A stretch of DNA of 64,000 bases, taken from Fulvimonas soli. GTDB lineage: Bacteria > Pseudomonadota > Gammaproteobacteria > Xanthomonadales > Rhodanobacteraceae. The notes beneath the pieces are model-generated. The model saw nothing but the letters and a program-made list of their open reading frames with translations, was not told the origin of the DNA and ran no database searches. The translations under genes were made by a program, and so were the position numbers. Position 1 is the stretch's first letter. Every line of letters begins with the position of its first letter. This document shows positions 40,515 to 49,156 of this stretch, piece after piece. Location: contig NZ_QGHC01000002.1 of the NCBI RefSeq assembly GCF_003148905.1, positions 62,001 through 126,000 of the forward strand, written 5' to 3'.

Positions 40515-41045
40515 TCAGCCGGCGCGCCCGGCGCTGGTGACCGCCCGGCCGGCGCGGCATTCGAAGCGGAACACGTAGGCCAGGCTGAACGGTCGGGTGT
40601 CGCTGTCCACCACGTGGCTGTCGCCGTTGGCGTCGGCGGCCCAGCGCTCGATGCGCAGCGGCTGGAACTCCCACTGCAGCGCCGCCGCGCGGGTGGCGGC
40701 GATGAAGGCGCGCCGTGCCGGGTCGGCCTGCGCCTCGCCGGCCACGCGCACCTCGCCGACCTTGCCGGCCTCGTCCACGATCAGCAGCGCCGGCACCTCC
40801 ACCGGCGGCGGGCAGGCCGCCCATTGCTCCGGCGGATAGACCGGCGCGACCCGGCGGAACGGCGCGGCGCCGCTCGACACCTGGCCCAGCGCGAGCTGGT
40901 AGTGCGCCATCGCCGCGTCCGGCGCGACGCGGTAGGAGGCCGACCCTTCCGGCGGCGGCGCGGCGGGCGGCCGGGCGACGCCGGCGCAGCCGGCCAGCAG
41001 GGCGGCGGCGAGCGGAAGGCTCGCGGTCGGGAAGCGTGCGCGCAT
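40515..41045 (-). CDS. Lipoprotein with TonB-C-like domain
   Basis: A 176-residue lipoprotein: signal peptide with lipobox LLAGC (about residues 16-20), a Pro/Ala linker, then a domain with [33 protein letters not shown] and [13 protein letters not shown], the pattern of energy-transducer TonB C-terminal domains. It lacks a membrane anchor of TonB type, so is a lipoprotein relative, not TonB. Start 41045 begins the lipoprotein signal. Function unknown. Confidence 0.72.
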   Translation of the reverse strand: MRARFPTASLPLAAALLAGCAGVARPPAAPPPEGSASYRVAPDAAMAHYQLALGQVSSGAAPFRRVAPVYPPEQWAACPPPVEVPALLIVDEAGKVGEVRVAGEAQADPARRAFIAATRAAALQWEFQPLRIERWAADANGDSHVVDSDTRPFSLAYVFRFECRAGRAVTSAGRAG

Positions 41046-41116
41046 CTGGCATCCTCTCCGGCTGGGGGTGCCGCAAGGATACGACCCGGGCCGGCGAGTG
41101 CGCATGGTGGCGTGTC

Positions 41117-41196
41117 TTGCTCCCCTCTCCCTCCGGGAAAGGGTCGGAGTTGGGGGTGGGGTGACGGCGCGGCCGAAGCGCGGCACCCGCCTCATC
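41117..41196 (+). repeat. Intergenic repeat, left flank of the RiPP cluster
   Basis: An 80-bp stretch starting TTGCTCCCCTCTCCCTCCGG and ending CCTCATC aligns, with small gaps, to 55307-55379 in the same orientation. The rest of 41046-41357 has no gene; AT-rich sequence begins near 41268. Confidence 0.75.
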
Positions 41197-41357
41197 CTGA
41201 TCAACATCGGCATCCTGGAATGGATCCTGCCCTCCATCCACGCTCTTTCGCCGGCGACTTCGGACCGAATTAAGTGCGCTATATATGGCTACGGCAGGCG
41301 GTCAGCACTACTCATCAATATCCAGACAAAGCGGGCATCAACCAACTCCGATGCCAG

Positions 41358-42281
41358 TCAGCCTAGCTGAAATCGGGTACTGAACGAGCTGAGCATCACA
41401 ATGTCTCGCTCCGGATCGCTGGTGTGATTGCGCCCGTGCAACATCCGGTTGTTGTCGATCAGCGCGAAGTCGCCGGTGCGCCAACGGATGCCGCGGGTCA
41501 GTGAACGGGCCGCCTGCTTGAGTTCCTCCAGAACCTCGTGCTCGATCTCCGAGCCATTCTCCCAGGTAACCAGCGTGCTGAAGGAGTCTTCTGCCTGGTC
41601 GTCGGTGGGCTTCTTGTAGGCATTGGTGAACATGTTCTGGCAAATCTTCATGCGGCCCGTGTCGCCAACCGGAAGCACGGAGGGCGCGATGAATTCAAAG
41701 ACAATGCGTTGACCCGATTCCTCCGCCAAATTGAACCGATGGTTCGCGCTCAGCGTTGCAATGACATCGCCACCGACCAAGTTCTCAATGACCCTGTTCT
41801 TGCTTACTACCGCCTCGAAAGCCCTCGATGGGAGATAATTCCTGTACTTCACGCGCCGCGTGCGCAGAAGATTCTGCGTCGCAGGTTGCAGCCGGTCGAA
41901 GATGGAAACGCCATCGGCGACCAGCGTCTCGCCGCCCGTGCCTTCGGCCGCCGCCTTGCGGCAATAGAACCACAGCAGATCGGGCCGCAAGGGAATGTTG
42001 CCGTACTCGAAATGCAGGCTGAGGCCAGCCTGCCCCACCGTGACGGTCTGCAGTTCGTTCTTGTCGCTGGCCGGCTTCCGGTCGTCGAACGGCGAAGTGA
42101 GGAACCCCCGGCTGAAGCGGGAGGCAAAGGCGTAGAAGCCATCGGCATCGACGCTGAAGTCACGGAACAGAATGGCGCCGTGCATCGCCAGCGCGTTCCA
42201 GACCTCGTCCGCCGCTAAATCAGTCAGATTACGGCCCTGGCTGGCAAGCAGCATGGGGCGGTCGCTAATGGTGAGGCTCAT
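41358..42281 (-). CDS. TauD/TfdA-like Fe(II)/2-oxoglutarate oxygenase (RiPP cluster)
   Basis: A 307-residue oxygenase of the TauD/clavaminate-synthase superfamily. The first iron ligands are H90 and E92 in LHFEYGN and the distal histidine is about H282 in NNRMLHGRNH; GGETLVADG and a C-terminal arginine region fit the fold. It would hydroxylate or desaturate a side chain using oxygen and 2-oxoglutarate. Start 42281 has GAGGGGG at ideal spacing; ATG 42287, overlapping the arginase A stop, is the alternative. As the last gene of the cluster its likely substrate is the peptide, but a free amino acid is possible. Confidence 0.82.
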   Translation of the reverse strand: MSLTISDRPMLLASQGRNLTDLAADEVWNALAMHGAILFRDFSVDADGFYAFASRFSRGFLTSPFDDRKPASDKNELQTVTVGQAGLSLHFEYGNIPLRPDLLWFYCRKAAAEGTGGETLVADGVSIFDRLQPATQNLLRTRRVKYRNYLPSRAFEAVVSKNRVIENLVGGDVIATLSANHRFNLAEESGQRIVFEFIAPSVLPVGDTGRMKICQNMFTNAYKKPTDDQAEDSFSTLVTWENGSEIEHEVLEELKQAARSLTRGIRWRTGDFALIDNNRMLHGRNHTSDPERDIVMLSSFSTRFQLG

Positions 42282-42283
42282 TG

Positions 42284-43162
42284 TCATGCCCCCTCGAAGG
42301 TGCGGTGCGCTGCCGGGGATCGTGCTGCCATGCCATCCAGCAGCGCGGCCAGCGCCGTGGCGGCGGCGAGGCTGGTCATCTCGCCGTGGTCGAGCAGCGG
42401 ATTGACCTCCATCACGTCCGCGCCCATCACGCGCCGCTCGCGTGCCAGCGTTCGCAGCATGTCGCACAGTGCTGGCAGCCCCAGTCCGCCGGGCACGGGG
42501 TGACCCGTGCCCGGCGCAATACAGGGATCCAGCGAATCGATGTCCACGGATACGTAGAGTGGTCGCTCGCTACGCAACCAGCTCTCGGGCAGCGGGCCGC
42601 CGCCGATGACGTCGAGGTTCGCCCACTGTTGTGTCTCGTCGAAATACGTCAGCCCGCGATGCCCGATGACCAGCATGCGCCCGACATGGCCCAGGCCGGC
42701 AATGCGACGCAGGACCTGCTTGTGATTGTGCCAGCCGGTATCGGTCAACGGGCAAAAGTCGGTGTGCGCATCGAACCATACGATGTCGAGCGGACCGGCC
42801 TGGTCCAGAGCGGCCACTGCCGCGTACGACACGGCATGATCGCCCCCGAGCACCAAAGGGAGCGCACCGGCTTCCGCCGTGTCGACGACGGCGGCGCGCA
42901 CCCGTTCGATGATCTGCGCCCAGTCGGCGTCATCGAAGACTTCCACGTCGCCGCGATCGATGCCGCCCGCGGCGGGCTGCGGCAAGCCCAGGCTGGACGC
43001 CCGGATCGCCGCCGGTCCCAGTCGCGCACCGGAGACATAGGCATTGCCGAAGTCGCTGGGCACGCCGATGACCTCGATGTTTCCCTTCCTGCGCGCCGGA
43101 GCTTCGCCGGCCGCCCAATCGAACAGTCCATGTGGCGGCAACTGCAGGCGTGGTCGCGTCAT
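42284..43162 (-). CDS. Arginase-family enzyme A, metal site complete (likely peptide arginase)
   Basis: A 292-residue ureohydrolase with every manganese ligand present: H109 (GGDHA), D131/H133/D135 (DAHTD), D207/D209 (SVDIDSLDP) and the active-site glutamate E252 (DVMEVNP). It would hydrolyse a guanidino group, turning arginine into ornithine plus urea. It lacks any leader-binding domain. Its start overlaps the stop of the RRE-bearing pseudo-arginase A (ATGA), suggesting a stoichiometric pair. Arginase-family enzymes that act on RiPP precursors are known (for example OspR in landornamide biosynthesis). Agmatinase of free metabolism is the alternative but fits the context poorly. Confidence 0.85.
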   Translation of the reverse strand: MTRPRLQLPPHGLFDWAAGEAPARRKGNIEVIGVPSDFGNAYVSGARLGPAAIRASSLGLPQPAAGGIDRGDVEVFDDADWAQIIERVRAAVVDTAEAGALPLVLGGDHAVSYAAVAALDQAGPLDIVWFDAHTDFCPLTDTGWHNHKQVLRRIAGLGHVGRMLVIGHRGLTYFDETQQWANLDVIGGGPLPESWLRSERPLYVSVDIDSLDPCIAPGTGHPVPGGLGLPALCDMLRTLARERRVMGADVMEVNPLLDHGEMTSLAAATALAALLDGMAARSPAAHRTFEGA

Positions 43163-44322
43163 GCCGGGTCCTTCGCCGCGCTGAGCGCGGTCAGCAGCAG
43201 ATGCACCGCCGTCATCGAAACGGCTCCCCAGCAGGGAGCCCATGGATTGATGCCGCACAGGTCCACCGAAGCGATGCGATGCGCGCGTCCGAGGCGGCAC
43301 AGCAAGGCATGCACCTGGCGGTAAGCGAAGGATGGCCGCGAATCCCCCGCATGGGCCAGCGCATCGACATCGATGCCCACGTGCACGCGCCGTCCCTCGC
43401 CGAGCTGCGGCACCAATGCGTGCTCCAGCGCGGCATCGATCGGTACGCGCATATAGCCCTCGGGATCGTCGCCATGGTCCGCTCCGAACCCCACCGGCAC
43501 GACCTGTGCGTAGCGCTCGACGCCGGGCAAAGCCAGCAGCTGACGGGACCGTGCCATGGCGCCGGTACTCGCTGCGGGGCGGCCGATCCTGATCACATCC
43601 AATGCCCCGTTCTGCCGCCGCTGATCGATCAGCGGATACGCCACCGAACTGTCACCGCCCAGCAGTACCGGCAAGGCGCCTTCGCCAGTCAGCGCATCCA
43701 GCACATCACGGATGCGCTCGAACACCGCCGAACGCCCTTCGCCATGATGGACGATGATGTCGCCGGCATCGGCGATCGTCACCCCGGCGAGGATCGCGCG
43801 GCGGCGGTCGGCGTCGTACCAGCCGATCGGGCGTCCGCTTTCGCGGTCGAGCCGATAGAGCAGCTGCAAGGAAATGTCGCGGATCGCCAGTGGCCCGCGT
43901 CGCGCCCCCGCAGCGCCGGCTTCGCCGAAATCCCAGGGTACGCCCAGCACCACTACGTCAGCACGCGCGGGCGCCAGCTTCTGCGCTGGCGCGTCGAACA
44001 GGCGCACCGGCGGGTCGGTCACCTGCCGCCCATTGCGCGCCGGCACCGCGTCGGCCGGCACCAGGAAGCCCTTCTTGCGCAGCTGGTCGAGCGCCTTGGC
44101 CGCACCGCTGCCGGCACCGGCAACTTCGCTTGGCACGGCCGGCGCCCGGAACTTCAGCAGCAGGCGATGCAGCGGCAGCGGCACCCGGATGCGCGTGCCG
44201 TCGGAAGACAGATAGATCGTCGCCGTCGTCTCGTCGAGGTGCTCCACCTCCATCCACGGCGACAGCACCAGCGCTTCGCCGATAGCCTTGCTGGTGGCGA
44301 TCGAAGCTGCCGTCACGCTCAT
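43159..44322 (-). CDS. RRE-domain pseudo-arginase A
   Basis: A 387-residue fusion. Residues about 18-92 look like a PqqD-type recognition element (MEVEHLDETTATIYL beta strands, then helices ending LRKKGFLVPAD). Residues about 120-380 are an arginase fold whose metal site is lost: S225 replaces the His of GGDH, IGRPA at 246-250 replaces DAHTD, the DxD pair D318/D320 remains but the following DP is gone, and G357 replaces the catalytic Glu. It is therefore probably non-catalytic and recruits the precursor for arginase A, with which it is translationally coupled. Overlaps the JmjC stop as well (ATGA). Confidence 0.82.
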   Translation of the reverse strand: MSVTAASIATSKAIGEALVLSPWMEVEHLDETTATIYLSSDGTRIRVPLPLHRLLLKFRAPAVPSEVAGAGSGAAKALDQLRKKGFLVPADAVPARNGRQVTDPPVRLFDAPAQKLAPARADVVVLGVPWDFGEAGAAGARRGPLAIRDISLQLLYRLDRESGRPIGWYDADRRRAILAGVTIADAGDIIVHHGEGRSAVFERIRDVLDALTGEGALPVLLGGDSSVAYPLIDQRRQNGALDVIRIGRPAASTGAMARSRQLLALPGVERYAQVVPVGFGADHGDDPEGYMRVPIDAALEHALVPQLGEGRRVHVGIDVDALAHAGDSRPSFAYRQVHALLCRLGRAHRIASVDLCGINPWAPCWGAVSMTAVHLLLTALSAAKDPA

Positions 44323-45392
44323 GCTGCCATTGCCTCGGCCTCGACCAGTGCGCGCAGCAGGCGCTCCTTGACCTGGCGCGAGCGCTCCGAAAGCGTACCG
44401 CGCACGGCGGCGCGCAGCACGCAGACCATCAGCGCACGACCCAGCGCTTCAGCGGAACCGCCATCGAGCAGGCGCAGCACATCCTCGTCGTCGACGCGAC
44501 TGCGCACCAGCGAGGCCTGCTTCTGCGCGAACGCGCCCAGCTCCGCGCGCCAGTCCATCGAGGCGGCGTAGGCTTCCAGGTTCAGGTCGTTGACGATGTC
44601 GAAGCTCACGGTGATCGAATGGGAGCGCGTGACCACGTGGTGTGCCCAGTTCGGGCCCCAGATCAGCAATTCCCCCGGAGCCAGCGAGCCGACCCAGGGT
44701 TGTGCTTGTCGCCAAGTGGGAAAGTCGCCTTCGTCCGGATGCAACGGATCGAGATAGCCCACAGCAGGGTTGTAAAAATGCGCCTTGTCACGCGGGCTGT
44801 AGAGGATCGCCTCCTTGTGCCCCTTGAGCTGAGCCAAATAGGCGATCACCGCGTTGTTGTCCTGGTGCAGCGGCGTCAGCGCGCCGGCGCGGCTGACGTA
44901 AAGCCAAACGTGATTGCCGGACTGGTAGTAATAGGGAATGTCGCTGTTGATGAAGTCGAGCCCGCCGGGCGTCAGCGGCGTAATGTCGCCCAGTACCGGC
45001 TCGGAAGCATGCCGCACCAGCTGCAGGTTGCCGCAGTACAGCGGCAGGCCAAGGTCGCGCAGCAGCGCGGCATCGCCCTTGACCCAGCTCCCCTCGAACA
45101 GCGTTTCGAGCTGGTCCGGATTGCGCACGTAGTCCAGGTATGTGCCGAACGTGGTGCGCACCTGGCACATCCTGGCGTGCCGGTTGGTGATGAACTGCGG
45201 CGCACCCGCCGTCACCGGAAGGTGGCCGAACAACTGCGCGAGCTTGTCGAGATCGTTCCACCGACGCCACGCCGGCCACTGCTCCACGAAACCGGTCACG
45301 TGGCAAGGATGCGACTCCAGCACGTCCGGCGTGCGCCGGATGAGTTCGGCGAATTCGGCCAGGCCGTACGACGGAATCTTCTTCGTCTCCAT
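44319..45392 (-). CDS. JmjC-domain Fe(II)/2-oxoglutarate hydroxylase
   Basis: A 357-residue cupin-like oxygenase of the JmjC/FIH type. Iron ligands H176 and D178 lie in TPLHQDNNAV and the distal histidine in WGPNWAHHVVTRS (H251 or H252). The surrounding YYYQSGNHVWLYVSRAG strand and the LGDITPL region fit the fold. Related enzymes hydroxylate Asn, Asp, His or Arg side chains in proteins and RiPPs. Here the peptide's Asn/Asp in RC(N/D)G are obvious candidates (inference). Placed between the two arginase modules. Confidence 0.85.
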   Translation of the reverse strand: METKKIPSYGLAEFAELIRRTPDVLESHPCHVTGFVEQWPAWRRWNDLDKLAQLFGHLPVTAGAPQFITNRHARMCQVRTTFGTYLDYVRNPDQLETLFEGSWVKGDAALLRDLGLPLYCGNLQLVRHASEPVLGDITPLTPGGLDFINSDIPYYYQSGNHVWLYVSRAGALTPLHQDNNAVIAYLAQLKGHKEAILYSPRDKAHFYNPAVGYLDPLHPDEGDFPTWRQAQPWVGSLAPGELLIWGPNWAHHVVTRSHSITVSFDIVNDLNLEAYAASMDWRAELGAFAQKQASLVRSRVDDEDVLRLLDGGSAEALGRALMVCVLRAAVRGTLSERSRQVKERLLRALVEAEAMAA

Positions 45393-45422
45393 ACTCCCCT
45401 TCCTCTGCGGGTTTCCGTCAGG

Positions 45423-46277
45423 CTACCGTTCGCCCGGAGCGTCGGCGATCGTCCGCAGTAGCTCCGCGGCGATCGCGCTGGTGATGCCGCCTACGTCCAG
45501 GCGCGGATTCACTTCCACCACATCTGCGCCGATGATCTTGCGCCGGCCGGCCATCGCACCTACGACCTTGCCCAGCCATCTCGGCTCGAGGCCATCCGGC
45601 ACCGGCGCGCTGGTGCCTGGCGCGTGGAAGGGATCGATCACGTCGATGTCGATCGAGAGGTACCAGGGCAGTTCCGGCGGCATCAGGCGCAGGACGTCCG
45701 CCGCGTCCAGTGCTCGCGCCTGCGCCGTGGTGACGACGGTCGAGGTCTCACCAAGGTAGCGCTCGTCGCCGATGGTCAGCCCCCGGTAGCCGATCTGCAG
45801 CACGCGCGCCACGCCGGACAATGCCTCGATGCGGCGCAGCACCTGCTTGTGGCTGTGTCCCTGCCCGGCGGACCACGGGCTGAAATCAGTGTGTGCATCG
45901 AACCACACCACCCCGATGTCTCCGTGCCGCTGCAGCGCCAATGCCGGCGCGTAGGTGAGCGAATGGTCGCCGCCGATCAGCAGCGGCCGCAGGCCACGCT
46001 CGACCACCTGCTCGACCAGTGCGGCCAACCGCACCAGGACCGTGTCATGGTCCTGGGCACCGCAACCGGCCAGGTCGCCCAGATCCACACCTTGGTGGCG
46101 CGGCGACGCGAGGTGACTGGCGGCACGGCGCACCGCGGCGGGCGCCTGCGCCGCACCGCGCGAGACGCCGTTGCCGTGATCGCTGGGTACACCAATGGCG
46201 CAGAACCGCCCGGAGTCCGCATTCGCCATAGCGGACGGCCAGCCGAACAGCGTCAGGTGCCCGGCGCCATCCATCAT
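45423..46277 (-). CDS. Arginase-family enzyme B, metal site complete (likely peptide arginase)
   Basis: A 284-residue ureohydrolase with ligands H105 (GGDHS), D127/H129/D131 (DAHTD), D210/D212 (SIDIDVIDP) and glutamate E255 (DVVEVNP). It is a paralogue of arginase A: shared blocks include HKQVLRRI, GYRGLT/GHRGLT and PAAVR/PAAIR. The start ATG 46277 overlaps the stop of pseudo-arginase B (ATGA). The same logic as module A applies: a second arginine-to-ornithine conversion on the same peptide, or a specificity variant. Confidence 0.85.
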   Translation of the reverse strand: MMDGAGHLTLFGWPSAMANADSGRFCAIGVPSDHGNGVSRGAAQAPAAVRRAASHLASPRHQGVDLGDLAGCGAQDHDTVLVRLAALVEQVVERGLRPLLIGGDHSLTYAPALALQRHGDIGVVWFDAHTDFSPWSAGQGHSHKQVLRRIEALSGVARVLQIGYRGLTIGDERYLGETSTVVTTAQARALDAADVLRLMPPELPWYLSIDIDVIDPFHAPGTSAPVPDGLEPRWLGKVVGAMAGRRKIIGADVVEVNPRLDVGGITSAIAAELLRTIADAPGER

Positions 46278-47497
46278 GGGCCCCCTTGCCAGGCGCACGA
46301 GGCGCCATGCATGGCGTACAGCGCGAGGTGGCAGGCCACGATGCCGAGCAGCTCGCCCGCCACCGCTCCCCCCGTCATTCCGCCTGCGTCGAGGCCGAAG
46401 ATGCCGATACCCGCGATGCGGTGCCGACGACCGACGGCATCGATGAGGTCGCGCATTTCGCTGAGCGAGAAGCCGTTGCCTTCCGGTGGCATGGACGTGT
46501 CCAGCACGCCCACGTCCACGGCGAGCAGGACATCTTTCGCCATCATCGCGCCGTGCACCGTCTCGGCCAGACCACGGGCGCGCGCGGCGGCCACGGTGAT
46601 CTCGCCCGCTTCCACCGCTGCGCCAGCGTCCGCACGGAGGCCAAGCGTAAGGCAGGACACTATGCCCTCGAGCGCCGCCATGCGGCGGCCCACGTCGCGC
46701 ACCGTCACCACTTCGCCTTCGCCGTGTGCCATCGTGGTATCCGGCGCGAACTGCAGCACCGTCAATGGCTGCCGCATCGCCAGGCGGCGCGCCATGACGA
46801 AGCACAGCGACCGGTCCCCGCCGAGCACTAGCGGCACGCTGCGCTCGCCTAGCGCGTGGCGCATCGCCGTCTCCATCCGTGCGAACGTATCGGCCTGCTT
46901 TTCGCCGTAGACGACGTGGACGTCCTCGGCGTCGGCAATCGGTACGCCTTTTAGGATTCGTTCGCCGCTTGCCGCGTCGAACCAGCCGCGCGGGCGGTGC
47001 GTGTCGAGGTCCAGCAGATAGGCGTAGTCCAACGACCTCTGTCGGATGAGCATGGGGGCATCGCGGCAATGGCCGGGGCCGCCCAGGTCGTAAGGAACGC
47101 CGAGCACGACGAAACCGTCGCCCGCCGCTGGCGCGGCCCAGCGAGGCGCGTTGCAGAACCGGTACGGCACGGCCCTTCGCAACGGCTGTGCCATCGGCAT
47201 GGGACGGTCCGCGTCCATCAGCAGCCCCCGCCCGAGCAGGGCGTCCACGCCCGCTGCGATGCGCGGATCGCCTGCTTCCTCGACAGCTTCCTCCAGTGTG
47301 CGCGGCAGCCTGAAGCTGGACAGGATCCGATACAGGCCGGACGACACCTTCAATCGCGCACCGCTCGCCGCGTTGACGACGATGGCATACCCCCCGTCGT
47401 GCGCTTCCAGCAGAAGGTCCGGCAACGCGACAAGGCGCCGACCACGCCATGGAGGTGCGTCGCGGACATTGACGACATGGCCGGGCGCCCGCTCCAT
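46274..47497 (-). CDS. RRE-domain pseudo-arginase B
   Basis: A 407-residue fusion built like pseudo-arginase A. Residues about 20-97 form a PqqD-like domain (LLLEAHDGGYAIVVNAASG strands, helix, then ALLGRGLLMDAD). The arginase fold (about 128-400) has R229 in place of the metal His (GGDRS), APDTT at 251-255 in place of DAHTD, D328 kept but G330 replacing the second Asp (AVDVGVLDTS), and no EVNP glutamate. Probably a leader-binding scaffold for arginase B. ATG 47497 is preceded by AGGAAGGG; the M50 gene ends one base upstream. Confidence 0.82.
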   Translation of the reverse strand: MERAPGHVVNVRDAPPWRGRRLVALPDLLLEAHDGGYAIVVNAASGARLKVSSGLYRILSSFRLPRTLEEAVEEAGDPRIAAGVDALLGRGLLMDADRPMPMAQPLRRAVPYRFCNAPRWAAPAAGDGFVVLGVPYDLGGPGHCRDAPMLIRQRSLDYAYLLDLDTHRPRGWFDAASGERILKGVPIADAEDVHVVYGEKQADTFARMETAMRHALGERSVPLVLGGDRSLCFVMARRLAMRQPLTVLQFAPDTTMAHGEGEVVTVRDVGRRMAALEGIVSCLTLGLRADAGAAVEAGEITVAAARARGLAETVHGAMMAKDVLLAVDVGVLDTSMPPEGNGFSLSEMRDLIDAVGRRHRIAGIGIFGLDAGGMTGGAVAGELLGIVACHLALYAMHGASCAWQGGP

Positions 47498-47498
47498 G

Positions 47499-48800
47499 TC
47501 ATGCCCTTCCTGCGGCAGCGGCCGCGACGGTGCGCACGCGCCCGAACAGGGCGAAGAGCCCCTTGCCGATGTTCCAGAAGGTAAGTCCCGCGCCAACGAT
47601 CACCAGGACCCGCCATGTGAACTCCATCAGGGCGTGCAGCACGGCCAGCAGGGTCGCCCCGGAGGCCAGCTGCCGCCAGGTCTCGCCGACGAACGCGGGC
47701 AGGTTGGCAATCACGCTCAGCACCACCACCCGGAACATGGTCAACATGACGTAGCCGATGAACAGCGTGCCGAGCACGGTATACAGCCCCAGCACCCATT
47801 TGGCGCGGCGGCTCAGCGTGCTGCGCGGCGCATGGCCATCCCGCAGCAGCAGGCGCGCCATCAAGTCCTGCCACCAGATCTCCTGCTGCTTGCGCAGGTT
47901 GACGATGCCGAACAGGTCGCTGACCAGCCAGTAGCCGTCCATGCGCAGGAACGGGTTGAACGTGGTCGCGATGGAAAGGTCGACGAAGATGAAGCCGAAC
48001 AGGTACACCGGATTCCCGGTCCACAGGTGCGCGGCGAGTAGCACGACCAGGAACAGCGATTCGAAATAGACGCCGCCGATATCGATCACCGCCCGCTGCC
48101 ACCGAGGCAGCTTCCACGCATCGGACACGTTGGTCCATTGCACCGTATAGATGAGGTACATGCCCCAGCCTATGGTCATGTTGCGGCAGCCGAAATGGGC
48201 CGCGGCGGTGGCATGGCCGAATTCGTGGCAGGTCGTCGCCAGCGTCGAGAACAGCATCATCAGCAGCACGCTGGCAATGTCCAGCTGGCTGAAATCGAAA
48301 TGCTGGTGGCGGAACAGCACGCCGTAGACGTAGACATGCGTGGCAATGAACAGGGACAGACCCAGCAGCATCGCGGTCGGACGGAACATGAAGGACAGCG
48401 TCCGCGCGACCGGCTCCACCACCGAGGCCTTGATCAGCGGCAGTTTGATATGCAGGAAGGCCTTGGTGGACTGGCTGCTGGCACCCACGCTTCCAGGGTC
48501 CTGGTCGCCGCCGATGATGATGCCCTTCGGCATCAGAGATTCGAGCACCAGGCGCGTGAGCCACGCTTTCTCCCTGGCCGGCGCGTGCCCGTCGATATAG
48601 GCCTGGACGGCGGCATCGACATCGCGGCTGCCGTCGAAGGCACGCGCGAGCTCAAGATATTCGGCCGGTACTGCGAAGCGCACCTCGCCCTGGCCGTCGC
48701 CACGGGGAAGCTTGCACAGCTTCATCGGCCTGCCGGCGTCGGAGTCGAAATCCGACACTTCAAGCAGCGGGTTGACGATCGGCAAGGGATCTGGACTCAT
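47499..48800 (-). CDS. M50-type membrane metalloprotease with N-terminal PqqD-like region
   Basis: A 433-residue membrane protein. The N-terminal 95 residues (NPLLEVSDFDSDAGRPMKL ... LVLESLMPKG) resemble a recognition domain. Several hydrophobic helices follow; HEFGH at residues 192-196 is the zinc motif and NPFLRMDGYW, near 283, supplies the third ligand. Such site-2-protease relatives are common in RiPP clusters and are thought to cleave the leader or act in export. ATG 48800 is preferred because the in-frame ATG at 48854 lies inside the strong hairpin 48835-48869. Confidence 0.82.
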   Translation of the reverse strand: MSPDPLPIVNPLLEVSDFDSDAGRPMKLCKLPRGDGQGEVRFAVPAEYLELARAFDGSRDVDAAVQAYIDGHAPAREKAWLTRLVLESLMPKGIIIGGDQDPGSVGASSQSTKAFLHIKLPLIKASVVEPVARTLSFMFRPTAMLLGLSLFIATHVYVYGVLFRHQHFDFSQLDIASVLLMMLFSTLATTCHEFGHATAAAHFGCRNMTIGWGMYLIYTVQWTNVSDAWKLPRWQRAVIDIGGVYFESLFLVVLLAAHLWTGNPVYLFGFIFVDLSIATTFNPFLRMDGYWLVSDLFGIVNLRKQQEIWWQDLMARLLLRDGHAPRSTLSRRAKWVLGLYTVLGTLFIGYVMLTMFRVVVLSVIANLPAFVGETWRQLASGATLLAVLHALMEFTWRVLVIVGAGLTFWNIGKGLFALFGRVRTVAAAAAGRA

Positions 48801-48834
48801 GGCATGGTCCGTGCTGGAGGACGGAGCGATCGGG

Positions 48835-48869
48835 GAAAGGTCCGCGCCATCCAATGGCGCGGACCTTTC
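48835..48869 (-). terminator. 15-bp hairpin between precursor and M50 gene (attenuator/stabiliser)
   Basis: GAAAGGTCCGCGCCA (48835-48849) pairs perfectly with 48855-48869 around a 5-base loop, 18 bp after the precursor stop. No long T-run follows, so partial termination or 3'-end protection of the precursor transcript is likely, raising precursor over enzymes. Confidence 0.8.
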
Positions 48870-48887
48870 GGTTCGGCGAAAGGCCGG

Positions 48888-49028
48888 TTACGCGGCTGCC
48901 GGCGGCTTGGTCTGCCCGTCGCAGCGGCCATTGCAGCGGTTGGCGAGCTCGAGGCGGTCCTCCAGTTCGATGATCTCGAACTCGTCGATCAGCAGCGATT
49001 CGTTCTGGGTCTCGGTGTTATTGGCCAT
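48888..49028 (-). CDS. RiPP precursor peptide, 46 residues, core with RCNG-RCDG repeat
   Basis: ATG 49028 has AGAGGA eight bases upstream. Residues 1-29 form an acidic leader (net negative, LLIDEFEIIELEDRLEL from residue 12). The C-terminal part from about N30 is compositionally different: a tandem R31-C32-N33-G34 / R35-C36-D37-G38, then QTKPPAAA. Two Arg and two Cys fit the enzyme set: arginases (Arg to Orn), radical SAM (Cys thioether or C-C bond), oxygenases (Asn/Asp). It lies centrally in the operon, flanked by a hairpin on each side. The leader cleavage site is not visible; no GG motif precedes the core. Confidence 0.85.
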   Translation of the reverse strand: MANNTETQNESLLIDEFEIIELEDRLELANRCNGRCDGQTKPPAAA

Positions 49029-49060
49029 GAAAAGCATCCTCTTTGTATGGTCCAACGTAT

Positions 49061-49081
49061 GCGACCGGATCATCCGGTCGC
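49061..49081. promoter_or_regulatory. Perfect 9-bp palindrome in the precursor leader
   Basis: GCGACCGGA-TCA-TCCGGTCGC lies 33-53 bp before the precursor ATG. A second, longer-spaced pair GATGTAC/GTACATC (49088-49094, 49121-49127) is upstream. Either an operator of a promoter internal to the operon, or a 5'-UTR hairpin. Confidence 0.55.
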
Positions 49082-49156
49082 GCCGGTGATGTACGTCCTT
49101 CTTGCAACACCGCCACCCCCGTACATCCAAAGGTGGCAATCCTTGCATTCCCGAGC

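Noticed and set aside
42284-47497. Four arginase-like proteins as free agmatinase/arginase metabolism
   Set aside because: Two lack the metal site and carry recognition-type domains, and all are translationally coupled inside a RiPP operon; free arginine catabolism would not need this.
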